64,000 bases of DNA, taken from NCBI RefSeq assembly GCF_018141105.1, contig NZ_CP054839.1, positions 4,030,001 to 4,094,000 on the forward strand, written 5' to 3'. A program made the translations under genes and the position numbers. How positions within the stretch are numbered: the first letter of the stretch is position 1; every line of letters starts with the position of its first letter. The DNA is from Saccharopolyspora erythraea. Lineage in GTDB: Bacteria > Actinomycetota > Actinomycetes > Mycobacteriales > Pseudonocardiaceae. This document shows positions 42,814 through 50,513 of this stretch, piece by piece. The notes beneath the pieces were generated by a model. It was not told the origin of the DNA and searched no databases. It saw only the letters and a list, made by a program, of their open reading frames with translations.

Positions 42814-44034
42814 ATGACCGCGGAACCGAAGGCGCCGAGCAGGGCGCGGGAACTGGCGCAACGCGTCCGGGAGTTCGTCGACACCCACGTGGTACCGGCC
42901 GAGCCGGAGATGTTCGCCGGCCGCGAGGTGTGCGCGAAACTGCTCGTCGAGTTGCAGAGCAAGGCCCGCAGCCACGGCCTGTGGGGCATCGGTTACCCCG
43001 CCTCGCTGGGCGGGGCGGGCCTGCCGCTGACGAGCTACCTGCTGGTGGCCGAGCAGGAGGGCCGCTCGTTCTACGGGCCTGCCGTGTTCGGGGCCGAGAC
43101 CGTGGTGGACGTGCACATGCTCGACCGGTTCGCCACCCCGCAGGTGCGGGAGCGCTTCCTGCTGCCGGTGGTGCGCGGGGAGGCGGTGCCCAGCTACGGG
43201 ATGACCGAGCCGGGCAAGACCGGCTCGGAGGTCTCCGGCTTCACCACCGAGGTGCGCTTCGACCAGGACCGGTGCACCGTGCGCGGGCGCAAGTGGTTCA
43301 TCTCCAACGCCGACCGCGCCACGTTCATGACGGTGATGGCGCGCAGCGAGGGCCTGGGCAAGCATCCCAAGGACGCGTTCACGCTCGTCGTCGTGCCCAC
43401 CGACGCGACCGGCTTCGGCATCGTGCGCGAGCTGCCGGTCCTGGGGCACTTCACCGGGCAGTGCGAGGTCGAGCTGCGCGACGTGCGGGTCCCGCACAGC
43501 CACGTCGTCGGTGAACGAGGCGCGGGGCTGGCGGTGGTGCAGCAGCGGCTCGGACTGGCCAGGACGGTTCGGTCGATGCACTGGCTCGGCCAGGCCCAGC
43601 GCGGGTTCGACCTGATGTGCCGACGTCTGCGCTCGCGCCGGGTGCAGGGGGGTCACCTGGCGGACAAGCAGTTGCTGGGCCAGCACGTGGCCGACAGCTA
43701 CGCCGAGATCAGCGCCGCGCGTGCACTCGTTCGCCGTGCGGCGGCGCGCATCGACCAGGGGCGGCTGCACGTCGACCTCGGTGTGGCCAAGCTGGCCGCC
43801 TCCCGCACCGCGGTCGCGGTGCTGGACCGCGCCGTGCAGGTCCACGGCGCGGAGGGCCTGTGCGACGACACACCGCTGTCGGTGATGTACCGGGCTGCTC
43901 GCTCGACCCGCATCTACGACGGCGCCGACGAGGTGCAGATCAGCCAGATGGCACCGCGCATCCTGAAGACCTACGCCGATTCCGAGGGGTTCGACTTCAC
44001 CGACCCGGTGGACGACTTCGCCGCGCCCGCCTGA
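42814..44034 (+). CDS. Acyl-CoA dehydrogenase
   Basis: This 406-residue flavoprotein has the ACAD three-part fold: an N-terminal helical domain, YGMTEPGKTGSEVSGF in the beta domain and the C-terminal motif RIYDGADEVQISQ. The motif carries Asp where many ACADs have the catalytic Glu of YEGT, as in the ACAD10/11-like group, so the base assignment is uncertain. The ATG follows GGGAGGAG, 12 bp after the ligase stop. Expected product: a trans-2-enoyl thioester, which is the acceptor type a PigD-like enzyme needs. This gives a second possible route to that acceptor besides the KS and dehydratase of the divergent operon. Confidence 0.92.
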   Translation: MTAEPKAPSRARELAQRVREFVDTHVVPAEPEMFAGREVCAKLLVELQSKARSHGLWGIGYPASLGGAGLPLTSYLLVAEQEGRSFYGPAVFGAETVVDVHMLDRFATPQVRERFLLPVVRGEAVPSYGMTEPGKTGSEVSGFTTEVRFDQDRCTVRGRKWFISNADRATFMTVMARSEGLGKHPKDAFTLVVVPTDATGFGIVRELPVLGHFTGQCEVELRDVRVPHSHVVGERGAGLAVVQQRLGLARTVRSMHWLGQAQRGFDLMCRRLRSRRVQGGHLADKQLLGQHVADSYAEISAARALVRRAAARIDQGRLHVDLGVAKLAASRTAVAVLDRAVQVHGAEGLCDDTPLSVMYRAARSTRIYDGADEVQISQMAPRILKTYADSEGFDFTDPVDDFAAPA

Positions 44035-44060
44035 GTGACTGTTCCAGCGGACCCTTGCGC

Positions 44061-44091
44061 CGCGGTGCGGGAACCGCCTTCCCGCACCGCG
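44061..44091. terminator. Strong hairpin after the dehydrogenase gene
   Basis: A perfect 13-bp inverted repeat, CGCGGTGCGGGAA and TTCCCGCACCGCG, has a 5-base loop and lies 27 bp after the stop at 44034. There is no long T run, as is common in actinomycetes. Confidence 0.75.
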
Positions 44092-44140
44092 ATCGCAGAC
44101 AGCACGGATGTCGGCTAGGGGCATCGCGGACGCCGACGAC

Positions 44141-44171
44141 GCCCGGCCGCCGACGCACCAGGCGGCCGGGC
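44141..44171. terminator. Hairpin after the methyltransferase gene
   Basis: Perfect 11-bp arms GCCCGGCCGCC and GGCGGCCGGGC have a 9-base loop, placed 8 bp beyond the minus-strand stop at 44179. With the hairpin at 44061 it separates the convergent operons. Confidence 0.7.
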
Positions 44172-44178
44172 CCGGCCG

Positions 44179-45678
44179 TCAGATGGCGGTGCGGTCGAGC
44201 AGGCCGAGGCCGGGAGTCTCGTCCGGCGCCGGCAGCATCGCCAGGTCCACGGCCCCGTGCTCGGTGCGGGGCAGCTCGGCGACGAGGTGGTGGACCAGCG
44301 GTCGCTGGTGGGCGGGCAACGCCTTGGACGCGTGCCGTCGCAGCTCGGGAACCAGCCACGTCCGGGCTTCGGCGAGCAGGCTGTGGTGGACCGGATCGTT
44401 GGCATGCGCCCGGTCTCCGAGCTCGCCGAACGGGAACCGCGGCAGCGGTGCGGATCCGGGGGCCTGGTCGTCGGACCGCCGCACGAACGCCACGTCCAGC
44501 TCGCCGTCCGGCCACCCGCCGGCTCGGCTGAAGCGGCAGTCGTAGCCGAAGCGCGCTCCCAGCGCCGCCAGGTGCTCGGGGCGGACCGCGGCGGCGTCGA
44601 CCTCGGCCGCCAGCATCCGGAGCTCGCCCGCCGGGGTGCCGGTGCGGTTCTCCAGCACTCTGGCGATCTTGACCGCGCCCGCGACACCGGCGCGCGGGAC
44701 GCGGCGCAGCCCCAGCGCCTCGACGCGGTCGGCCAGCAGCGCGGCCGCCTGGTCCAGGGCGCCGACCGACCAGTGCAGCCAGGTCGGCACCTCCACGGTG
44801 CGGCGGGTGCCGTCGCGCCAGGCGACGACGTCGAAGGAGAACGGGGCCGCCGACTCGCTGGAGCCGGCCGGGCGCGGGCGCACCTCGACGTGCGCGGCAC
44901 CGGGGAAGTCCCGGAACCAGCGCGCGTCCACCAGGAGCTCGCCCTGTTCGGACAGCTGCCGCCGCCACCGCTCTTCCAGCACCGAGCCCTCCACGTCGTC
45001 GGGCGCGCCGGACACGACCGAGGCGGCGTGCATCGCCCGCACCAGCGGGAGATCCCGGATGCCGCCGAAGTGCACCCGGCCGCCGGACCCGGTCGCCGCG
45101 AGCGCGGCGGTCAGGGCGCGGCGCAGGTACTCGGCGTCGGGGAAGCGGTGCGCGGGTGAATCGCACACCACCAAGTCGAAATCGTCACCCTCGAACAGTT
45201 CGGCGTCGATCGTGTCACCTAGGGTCAGCTCGACCTGTCGGAGTCCGCTTCGGCGTGCCGAGGCGCCCACATCGCTGAGCGCAACGAAAGATAGGTCTAA
45301 ACCAAAATAGCGTTCGGCGTCGATTGCGCGGGCCAAGCGTTCCCGTCCACTTCCGCATGCCAGCTCGAGAACGCTTTTCGCCACGAGGTGGGAGTTGTGC
45401 GCGTCACGCCCGGCCCCCGATGATTCCCGCCCGCGGGAATCGGTCGTGATCTTGTCGACGACGGCGGTGTAGTCGTGGCGCACGGCGCGGCGGTGGTCGA
45501 CCGGGTCGACGTCGGGGACGACGTAGGCGACCAGGCCCGCTCCCGCCTGCGGGAACATTGTGTTCGGTACGACGACGCAATCGCGAACGCCGTCGTGTCC
45601 GCGCAGCGCCGCGGAAATGCGAGACGCCTCCGTACTGGAAGGAGTACCGGTGGATAACGACACGTGTCCCAGTCGCAC
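44179..45678 (-). CDS. Methyltransferase embedded in a split adenylation C-subdomain
   Basis: The core (about 85-330) is a SAM methyltransferase of the kind found inside interrupted NRPS adenylation domains, with VLELACGSGRERLA, AEYLRRALTAAL and LLVDARWFRDF. It is flanked by two pieces of an adenylation C-terminal subdomain: HDGVRDCVVVPN and GLVAYVVPD before it, and ELPRTEHGAVDLAMLPAPD after it. The last piece corresponds to the A10 motif (NGKVD) but has Ala where the catalytic Lys should be. There is no adenylation N-subdomain, so it cannot activate an acid by itself. The start is uncertain: GTG 45678 has GGGGG six bases upstream, and the frame is open to 45723. It may N- or C-methylate a carrier-bound or free amine. 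Confidence 0.82.
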   Translation of the reverse strand: MRLGHVSLSTGTPSSTEASRISAALRGHDGVRDCVVVPNTMFPQAGAGLVAYVVPDVDPVDHRRAVRHDYTAVVDKITTDSRGRESSGAGRDAHNSHLVAKSVLELACGSGRERLARAIDAERYFGLDLSFVALSDVGASARRSGLRQVELTLGDTIDAELFEGDDFDLVVCDSPAHRFPDAEYLRRALTAALAATGSGGRVHFGGIRDLPLVRAMHAASVVSGAPDDVEGSVLEERWRRQLSEQGELLVDARWFRDFPGAAHVEVRPRPAGSSESAAPFSFDVVAWRDGTRRTVEVPTWLHWSVGALDQAAALLADRVEALGLRRVPRAGVAGAVKIARVLENRTGTPAGELRMLAAEVDAAAVRPEHLAALGARFGYDCRFSRAGGWPDGELDVAFVRRSDDQAPGSAPLPRFPFGELGDRAHANDPVHHSLLAEARTWLVPELRRHASKALPAHQRPLVHHLVAELPRTEHGAVDLAMLPAPDETPGLGLLDRTAI

Positions 45679-46013
45679 GAAACCCCCAAGATGTTCAATG
45701 GCCTCAGTGGAAACATCGCCCAAAGCGCGTCACTCGGAGCCGGCGCTTCGCGGTGCGGCTCCGGTTGGCCCCTCATGGCTGTGAGCTCGCGACCGAGGTT
45801 AGCGCGCAACCGGCATTCGAGGGAATCCGGGAGAGGTGAGATCTTCGAATTCCGCGAATTCGCCGAAATCGGTTCGCGCGTTCTGATTGCGGCGGCAAAA
45901 TCATGGCGCCCGGTTTCCGTCGTGGGTGCTCCGGGAATTCGGCCGTTCGGCCGCTTGCGGCCGATCCGCCCGGGTGCGGCGGGTCATCGGCGCCTCGTGT
46001 CGTCGTCGAGCGG
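45679..46013. other. Intergenic region with a 17-bp palindrome
   Basis: These 335 bp, less GC-rich than the surroundings, separate two minus-strand genes. They contain a perfect palindrome with arms CGAATTC and GAATTCG and a 3-base spacer (45846-45862), 168 bp upstream of the methyltransferase start, which could be an operator. No shared CTAG element and no gene was seen. Confidence 0.55.
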
Positions 46014-47393
46014 TCAGGCGGGCGCGGGCAACTCGGCTTCGCCGAGGAAGGCCGGGAAGGGGCGGGGGTCGGGGTCGGGTGCCCACCGGCCGTCGAGCAG
46101 CCGGTAGTGGGAGCTGGGGCCGTCGAGCAGCAGTTGCTCCAGGCCCGCGAGCAGCCGGTCGACGTGCTCGGGGGTGGTGTCGAGGCCCACGCTCGCGCGC
46201 AGCGCGGGGCCCGGTTCGGCCCCGGTCCGCGACATCAGGCGTCTGGTGAGCATGTGCGCGCAGAAAAGCCCGCTGCGCACGCTGACGCCGTGCTCCGCAG
46301 ACAGCGCGGCGGCGAGCAGGTCGGCGTCGGTGGTCTTGCCGGCGTGGGGATCGATGGCGAAGGAGACCACACCCACGCCCGGCCTGCCGGGCCACATGGA
46401 CAGCGGCCGCACACCGGGCAACGCCGCCAGCCCCTCGCGCAGCCGCTCGACGAGAGCCTGCTCGTGCGCGGTGACCAGGTCCCAGCCCAGTTCGGTCAGC
46501 TCGTCGCAGGCGGCCGCCAGCGCGTGCGCGCCGACCACGTTCGGGGAGCCGGCCTCGTGCCGGGCGGGCAGTCCGCACCATGTGACGTGCGCGCCGTCGG
46601 CCGAGTTCGCGGTGACGTTGGCGGTCGCGCCGCCGCCCGCCAGGTAGGGCCGGGCGCCGGCGAGCCACTCAGAGGAGCCGATCAGCGCGCCCGCGCCGAA
46701 GGGCGCGTACATCTTGTGGCCGGAGAGCGCGACCCAGTCGACCTGCCACTCGGCCATGCGCAGCGGGCGGTGCGGTGCGAGCTGGGCGGCGTCCAGCGCG
46801 GTACGGGCGCCGTGCCCGCGCGCGATCTCGGCGAGCTCGGCCACCGGCCACAACTCGCCGGTGACGTTGGACGCGCCGGTGAGCACGACGAGCTTCGGTC
46901 CCGCGGGGAGCCTGCGCAAAGCCGCCGACAGCAGCCGCGCGGCGGCATCCGGCGAGTCCGGCATTCCCAGTCCCACCACGGAGTCCGTGGCCCACGGCAG
47001 CAGTGCCGCGTGGTGCTCGGTGTCGAAGCGCAGCACCGGGGTGCCCCGCGGAAGGCAGCGGGCGAGCAGGTTGAGCGCGTCGGTGGTGTTGCGGGTGAAC
47101 AGCACCTCCGAGTTGGCCGCCGCGCCGGTGAACCGGCGCAGCGAGTCGCGCGCCTGCTCGTAGACGCGGCTGCTCACCTGGGAGGCGAAGCCCGTGCCGC
47201 GGTGCACGCTGGCGTACCACGGGAGCACGTCGCGCACCGCGTCGTGCACGCGGCGCAGGCACGGTGTGGTCGCGGCGTGGTCGAGGTTGGCGTGGGGCAC
47301 GAGTTCGCCGGAGACCACCGGCACGCGCAGGTCGGCCCCGATGACGGCGGGCAGTGGGCTGATGTCGGCACGCGGACCGCGAGAGTGTGGCAC
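46014..47393 (-). CDS. Class V PLP-dependent enzyme (SufS/cysteine desulfurase-like)
   Basis: This 459-residue fold-type I enzyme has the PLP Lys227 in SGHKMYAPFGAGALIG and an N-terminal LDHAATTPCL motif typical of cysteine desulfurases and selenocysteine lyases. It also has RSGLFCAHM with Cys378, matching the RxGxxCA active-site loop of SufS-type enzymes. No SufE or scaffold partner is next to it. It starts with GTG after GAGGAG. A copy of the shared element lies about 145 bp upstream, so it probably belongs to the same regulon. Possible roles are sulfur delivery, C-S bond cleavage or transamination; the sequence does not decide. Confidence 0.88.
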   Translation of the reverse strand: MPHSRGPRADISPLPAVIGADLRVPVVSGELVPHANLDHAATTPCLRRVHDAVRDVLPWYASVHRGTGFASQVSSRVYEQARDSLRRFTGAAANSEVLFTRNTTDALNLLARCLPRGTPVLRFDTEHHAALLPWATDSVVGLGMPDSPDAAARLLSAALRRLPAGPKLVVLTGASNVTGELWPVAELAEIARGHGARTALDAAQLAPHRPLRMAEWQVDWVALSGHKMYAPFGAGALIGSSEWLAGARPYLAGGGATANVTANSADGAHVTWCGLPARHEAGSPNVVGAHALAAACDELTELGWDLVTAHEQALVERLREGLAALPGVRPLSMWPGRPGVGVVSFAIDPHAGKTTDADLLAAALSAEHGVSVRSGLFCAHMLTRRLMSRTGAEPGPALRASVGLDTTPEHVDRLLAGLEQLLLDGPSSHYRLLDGRWAPDPDPRPFPAFLGEAELPAPA

Positions 47394-47536
47394 GGCTTCT
47401 CCTCAGGTCGGACCGGCCGTGGAGGTGCGGCCGTTGCGGCGGGAGCGCTGCCACGGCCACGTCAGCCTCCGGCCGCGGCGGCGTACCGCGCGCCGTTGTG
47501 GACGTTTCCGCCGTGAGCCGCGGCCGGTCGGCAGCT

Positions 47537-47568
47537 ATGCGAGTCGCACACTAGAGCAGTACTACAGA
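47537..47568 (-). promoter_or_regulatory. Shared CTAG-rich regulatory element, copy 3 (class V PLP gene)
   Basis: On the minus strand it reads TCTGTAGTACTGCTCTAGTG at its start. The central TCTAGTG is identical to copies 1 and 2, and the distal end CTCGCAT matches CTCACAT of the copy at 51987. The orientation is the same relative to the gene. Confidence 0.68.
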
Positions 47569-47591
47569 AACAGTCAATGGTGGACCCGCTG

Positions 47592-48977
47592 CTACCGCGC
47601 GGATTCAGCCTGCCTGACCTCGGAGATCCCGGTCTGCTTGGGCGGAATCGCGGCCATCGCCACGAGTGCTCCGAGTGCCGCGAACACCGCGGCACCGACG
47701 AGTGCGGGTGTCTGCGGGTTGAATCCGGCCGCCGGCAGCGGCAGCAGGACCGCCACGCCCAGACCGCTGCCGATCCGCTGCGCGCTGTTGACCAGGCCGG
47801 AGGCGATCCCGGTGTCCTGGTCGGCAACGGACTCCACGGCGGGCACGGTGACCCCGGAGAAGCAGCACGACAGTCCGGCCGCGGCCACCACGCCGGCGGG
47901 CAGCACGTCCACGAAGTACGAGCCGCCGTCGTGCGGTGCCCTGGCGAGCACGAGCAGCGCGACCGCGAGCAGCCCGAGACCGGTCAGCAGCGTCGAGCGC
48001 GCGCCGAACCGGCTCATCAGCCGGGGCACCAGGGTCGCCGAGGAGGCCATGACGACCAGGCCGACCGGCAGCATCGCGGCGCCCGCGAGCAGCGGCTCGT
48101 ACCGGAGGCTGTTCTGCAGGTAGAAGGAGAGCAGGAGGAACAGCGGGATGTGCGAGGCGCCGTAGAGCAGGCTGACCGTGGTCGTGGCCACCACGGTGCG
48201 GGTGAGCACCCGGCCCGGGACGAGCTTGTTGCTCGAACGCGCCTGGAGCGCGGTGAACAGCACGAGCAGCACCACGCCCCCCGCCGTCAGGCCGAGCGTG
48301 AGCGGGGCGGTCCACCCCGCGCTGGGCGCTTCGACGAAGGCGGCGCTGAGCACCAGGAGACCGCCGGTTCCCAGGAGCGCGCCGACGAAACCGGGGCGGG
48401 CGCCGGGGTCGGCGTCGAGGTGCGGCAGCAGCGCGGGACCCGCCAGCAGGACGGCGATCCCGATCGGCACGTTGATCAGGAAGACCCATTCCCAGCCCAG
48501 CGCCTGGGTGATGAGGCCGCCGAGCGCGGCACCCGAGGAAGCTCCGCCCGCGCGCATCGCTCCCCAGATCCCGAAAGCCCTGGAGCGCTCGCGCTCGTCC
48601 TGGAAGACCGCGACGATCAGCGCGGTCGTCGCGGGCACCAGCAGCGCCGCGCCGAGGCCCTGCACCGCGCGGCTGGCGATCAGCAGCGCGCCGCTGGTGG
48701 CCAGTCCGGCACCGAGCGAGGCGGCGGTGAAGATCGCGAAGCCGAGCAGGAACACGCGTTTGCGCCCGAAGAAGTCGGCGATGCGGCCGCCGACGAGCAG
48801 CAGGCCGCCGAAGATGACCTGGTAGGAGTCGACGACCAGCGACACCTCGCCCGCGCCGAGGTCGAGATCGGTGCGCATCGTGGGCAGGGCGACGTTGACG
48901 ATCGCGATGTCGAGGAACACCACGAACTCGGCGGCCACGACCAGGGTCAGCGCCCACCACCGCAGCGATGGATTCAT
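47592..48977 (-). CDS. MFS drug exporter, DHA2 (14-helix) type
   Basis: This 461-residue membrane protein of the EmrB/QacA group opens with LDIAIVNVALPTM, then GGRIADFFGRKRVF (motif A) and GLGAALLVPATTALI. I chose ATG 48977 because AGGAGG lies four to five bases upstream; an upstream in-frame start at 49022 would put the promoter inside the gene. It is divergent from the MarR-type regulator, and a perfect palindrome overlaps its promoter, so it is probably MarR-controlled. It likely exports or protects against a product or an outside drug. Confidence 0.92.
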   Translation of the reverse strand: MNPSLRWWALTLVVAAEFVVFLDIAIVNVALPTMRTDLDLGAGEVSLVVDSYQVIFGGLLLVGGRIADFFGRKRVFLLGFAIFTAASLGAGLATSGALLIASRAVQGLGAALLVPATTALIVAVFQDERERSRAFGIWGAMRAGGASSGAALGGLITQALGWEWVFLINVPIGIAVLLAGPALLPHLDADPGARPGFVGALLGTGGLLVLSAAFVEAPSAGWTAPLTLGLTAGGVVLLVLFTALQARSSNKLVPGRVLTRTVVATTTVSLLYGASHIPLFLLLSFYLQNSLRYEPLLAGAAMLPVGLVVMASSATLVPRLMSRFGARSTLLTGLGLLAVALLVLARAPHDGGSYFVDVLPAGVVAAAGLSCCFSGVTVPAVESVADQDTGIASGLVNSAQRIGSGLGVAVLLPLPAAGFNPQTPALVGAAVFAALGALVAMAAIPPKQTGISEVRQAESAR

Positions 48978-49005
48978 TTTTCCTCCTGAACAGTTAGGCA
49001 GCACA

Positions 49006-49033
49006 ATAATAGGGTTTGCCATCTAGTTGGCAA
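49006..49033 (-). promoter_or_regulatory. Promoter of the MFS gene with overlapping palindromic operator
   Basis: On the minus strand TTGCCA (49028-49033) and TATTAT (49006-49011) are 16 bp apart, a good sigma-70-type promoter. The -35 lies in the perfect palindrome TTGCCATCTAGTTGGCAA (49016-49033). The size and symmetry suit a MarR dimer, and a MarR gene starts 180 bp away. Confidence 0.72.
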
Positions 49034-49211
49034 GCGTGTGCCGACTTCCGGTGCTCGCGCTGTCGCCCGCTGGCGCCGTCTTCATGCTCTGCGGCACCGA
49101 AAGACACGGGCTGCGGTGCCTGGTTCCCGCCCCGTCGCGGGCGCTGAGATTCGTTCAGCGGGCGAACTGTGTTGTCTAGTAGTCGTTGGCGCAGGTCGGC
49201 TATAGTGCGGT

Positions 49212-49712
49212 GTGGCCAAGAACAGTGAACGGGACCGGGACGCCGCGCCGCCCTGGATCGCCGACAACATCGGATTCCTGCTGGCCAAGGCAGGCACCCT
49301 GTCGACCGAGCTGTTCCGCTCGCGCCTGGAGCGCCTCGACGTCCGGCCGCGCCACTACTCGGTACTGAGCGTGCTGCACCTGCATCCCGAGCAGTGCACC
49401 CAGCAGTTCCTCGCCGGTTGCCTCGAGGTCGAGCCGAGCTCGGTGGTCTCCGTCGTCGACGACCTGGAGGACCGCGGACTGGTCGAGCGGCGCCGGGATC
49501 CCGGCGACCGGCGGCGCAACGTGCTGGTGGTGACCGAGCGCGGCGAGGAGCTGATCGCCGACGCCCAGGAGATCGCCGCGGAGCTGGAGCAGGACCTCAT
49601 GGCCGGTGTGCCTGAGCGGCGGCGCCGCGAGCTCCGCACCCTGCTGATCAACGTGCTGGGCAACGCGTCCAGGGCGGAGCAGGCCGAGGTGGAGGCGGGC
49701 TCGGCAGGCTGA
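49212..49712 (+). CDS. MarR-family regulator
   Basis: This 166-residue protein has the winged helix-turn-helix of MarR (QQFLAGCLEVEPSSVVSVVDDLEDRGLVERRRDPGDRR in pieces, with the wing Asp and Arg of DPGDRR). The GTG at 49212 lies only 5 bp after a TATAGT box (49201-49206), so the mRNA may be almost leaderless. It is divergent from the DHA2 exporter and is its likely repressor. Confidence 0.9.
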   Translation: MAKNSERDRDAAPPWIADNIGFLLAKAGTLSTELFRSRLERLDVRPRHYSVLSVLHLHPEQCTQQFLAGCLEVEPSSVVSVVDDLEDRGLVERRRDPGDRRRNVLVVTERGEELIADAQEIAAELEQDLMAGVPERRRRELRTLLINVLGNASRAEQAEVEAGSAG

Positions 49713-49742
49713 CCCATGCCGGCTTCGCACGGGCCCAGCCGG

Positions 49743-50513
49743 TCACACCGGAACCAGCACGGTGCTCTGGCGCACCGACCCAACCCTGCCGTGCTCGTCG
49801 TGGACGATGCCTTCGGCGACCGGGGCGCCGGACAGCCGCACGAGCGGGTGCGCCGCGATGCCGATCCACCCCGGCCGGGGCGAACGTTCCAGGTGCACCG
49901 TGCTGTCCACGTTGAGCGCGGCGCGGTCGTCGGTTCCGATGCCACCGCTGAGCCCGGTGAGCAGGTCCGACGCCGCGAGCACCCCGCAGACCGGCGTGCT
50001 GCCGGCGACCAGGGGCGTGCGTGGCCGGACCCAGGCCACCGCGGCCAGCCCGTCCGGTGGGTCCGGGTCGAAGCGGATTTCCAGGTGTTCGTCGTTGAAC
50101 GACGGCCATGCCGCGTGCTCGCGGTGCGGAAGGCACTTCTCCGGCGGTGTGAGCGGTGGTGACGACTCGGCGGTGCGGTCGTCGGTCTGGTCGCGGACGG
50201 CGAACAGCGCCGCGGCGCGGGCCACTGGCGTGCCGGCGCACAGCGTCGCGTCGGCCACCGAGTAGCGCCGCCCGTCGCGCAGGAGGTGCGTGCGTGCGGT
50301 CAGGGGTTCGAGCGGGACCGGGCGCAGCAGGTCGACGGTCACGCGGACGAGCTCGCCCCGCGAGTCCGCCGCGACCGCGCCGAGCAGGTGCCCGAGCAGC
50401 GCGTTGACCGCACCTCCGTGCACCCGGTCCGGCGACCACGGTCCGGCCGCCGTTTCCGCAGCCTGCCAGCTCTCGCCGGCCGGACCGGGCGACCACGCAG
50501 GAGCGGCGCTCAC
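49743..50513 (-). CDS. Acyl-CoA thioesterase-like protein (double hotdog)
   Basis: This 256-residue protein has two hotdog-like halves (DRVHGGAVNALLGHLLG in the first; VHLERSPRPGWIGIAAHP in the second), as in TesB-type and mycobacterial thioesterases. The GTG start overlaps the MFS stop as GTGA, so it is the second gene of the operon that starts at 51727. The shared element upstream of that operon suggests it edits or releases acyl thioesters in the same pathway. The end faces the MarR gene with 30 bp between. Confidence 0.8.
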   Translation of the reverse strand: MSAAPAWSPGPAGESWQAAETAAGPWSPDRVHGGAVNALLGHLLGAVAADSRGELVRVTVDLLRPVPLEPLTARTHLLRDGRRYSVADATLCAGTPVARAAALFAVRDQTDDRTAESSPPLTPPEKCLPHREHAAWPSFNDEHLEIRFDPDPPDGLAAVAWVRPRTPLVAGSTPVCGVLAASDLLTGLSGGIGTDDRAALNVDSTVHLERSPRPGWIGIAAHPLVRLSGAPVAEGIVHDEHGRVGSVRQSTVLVPV

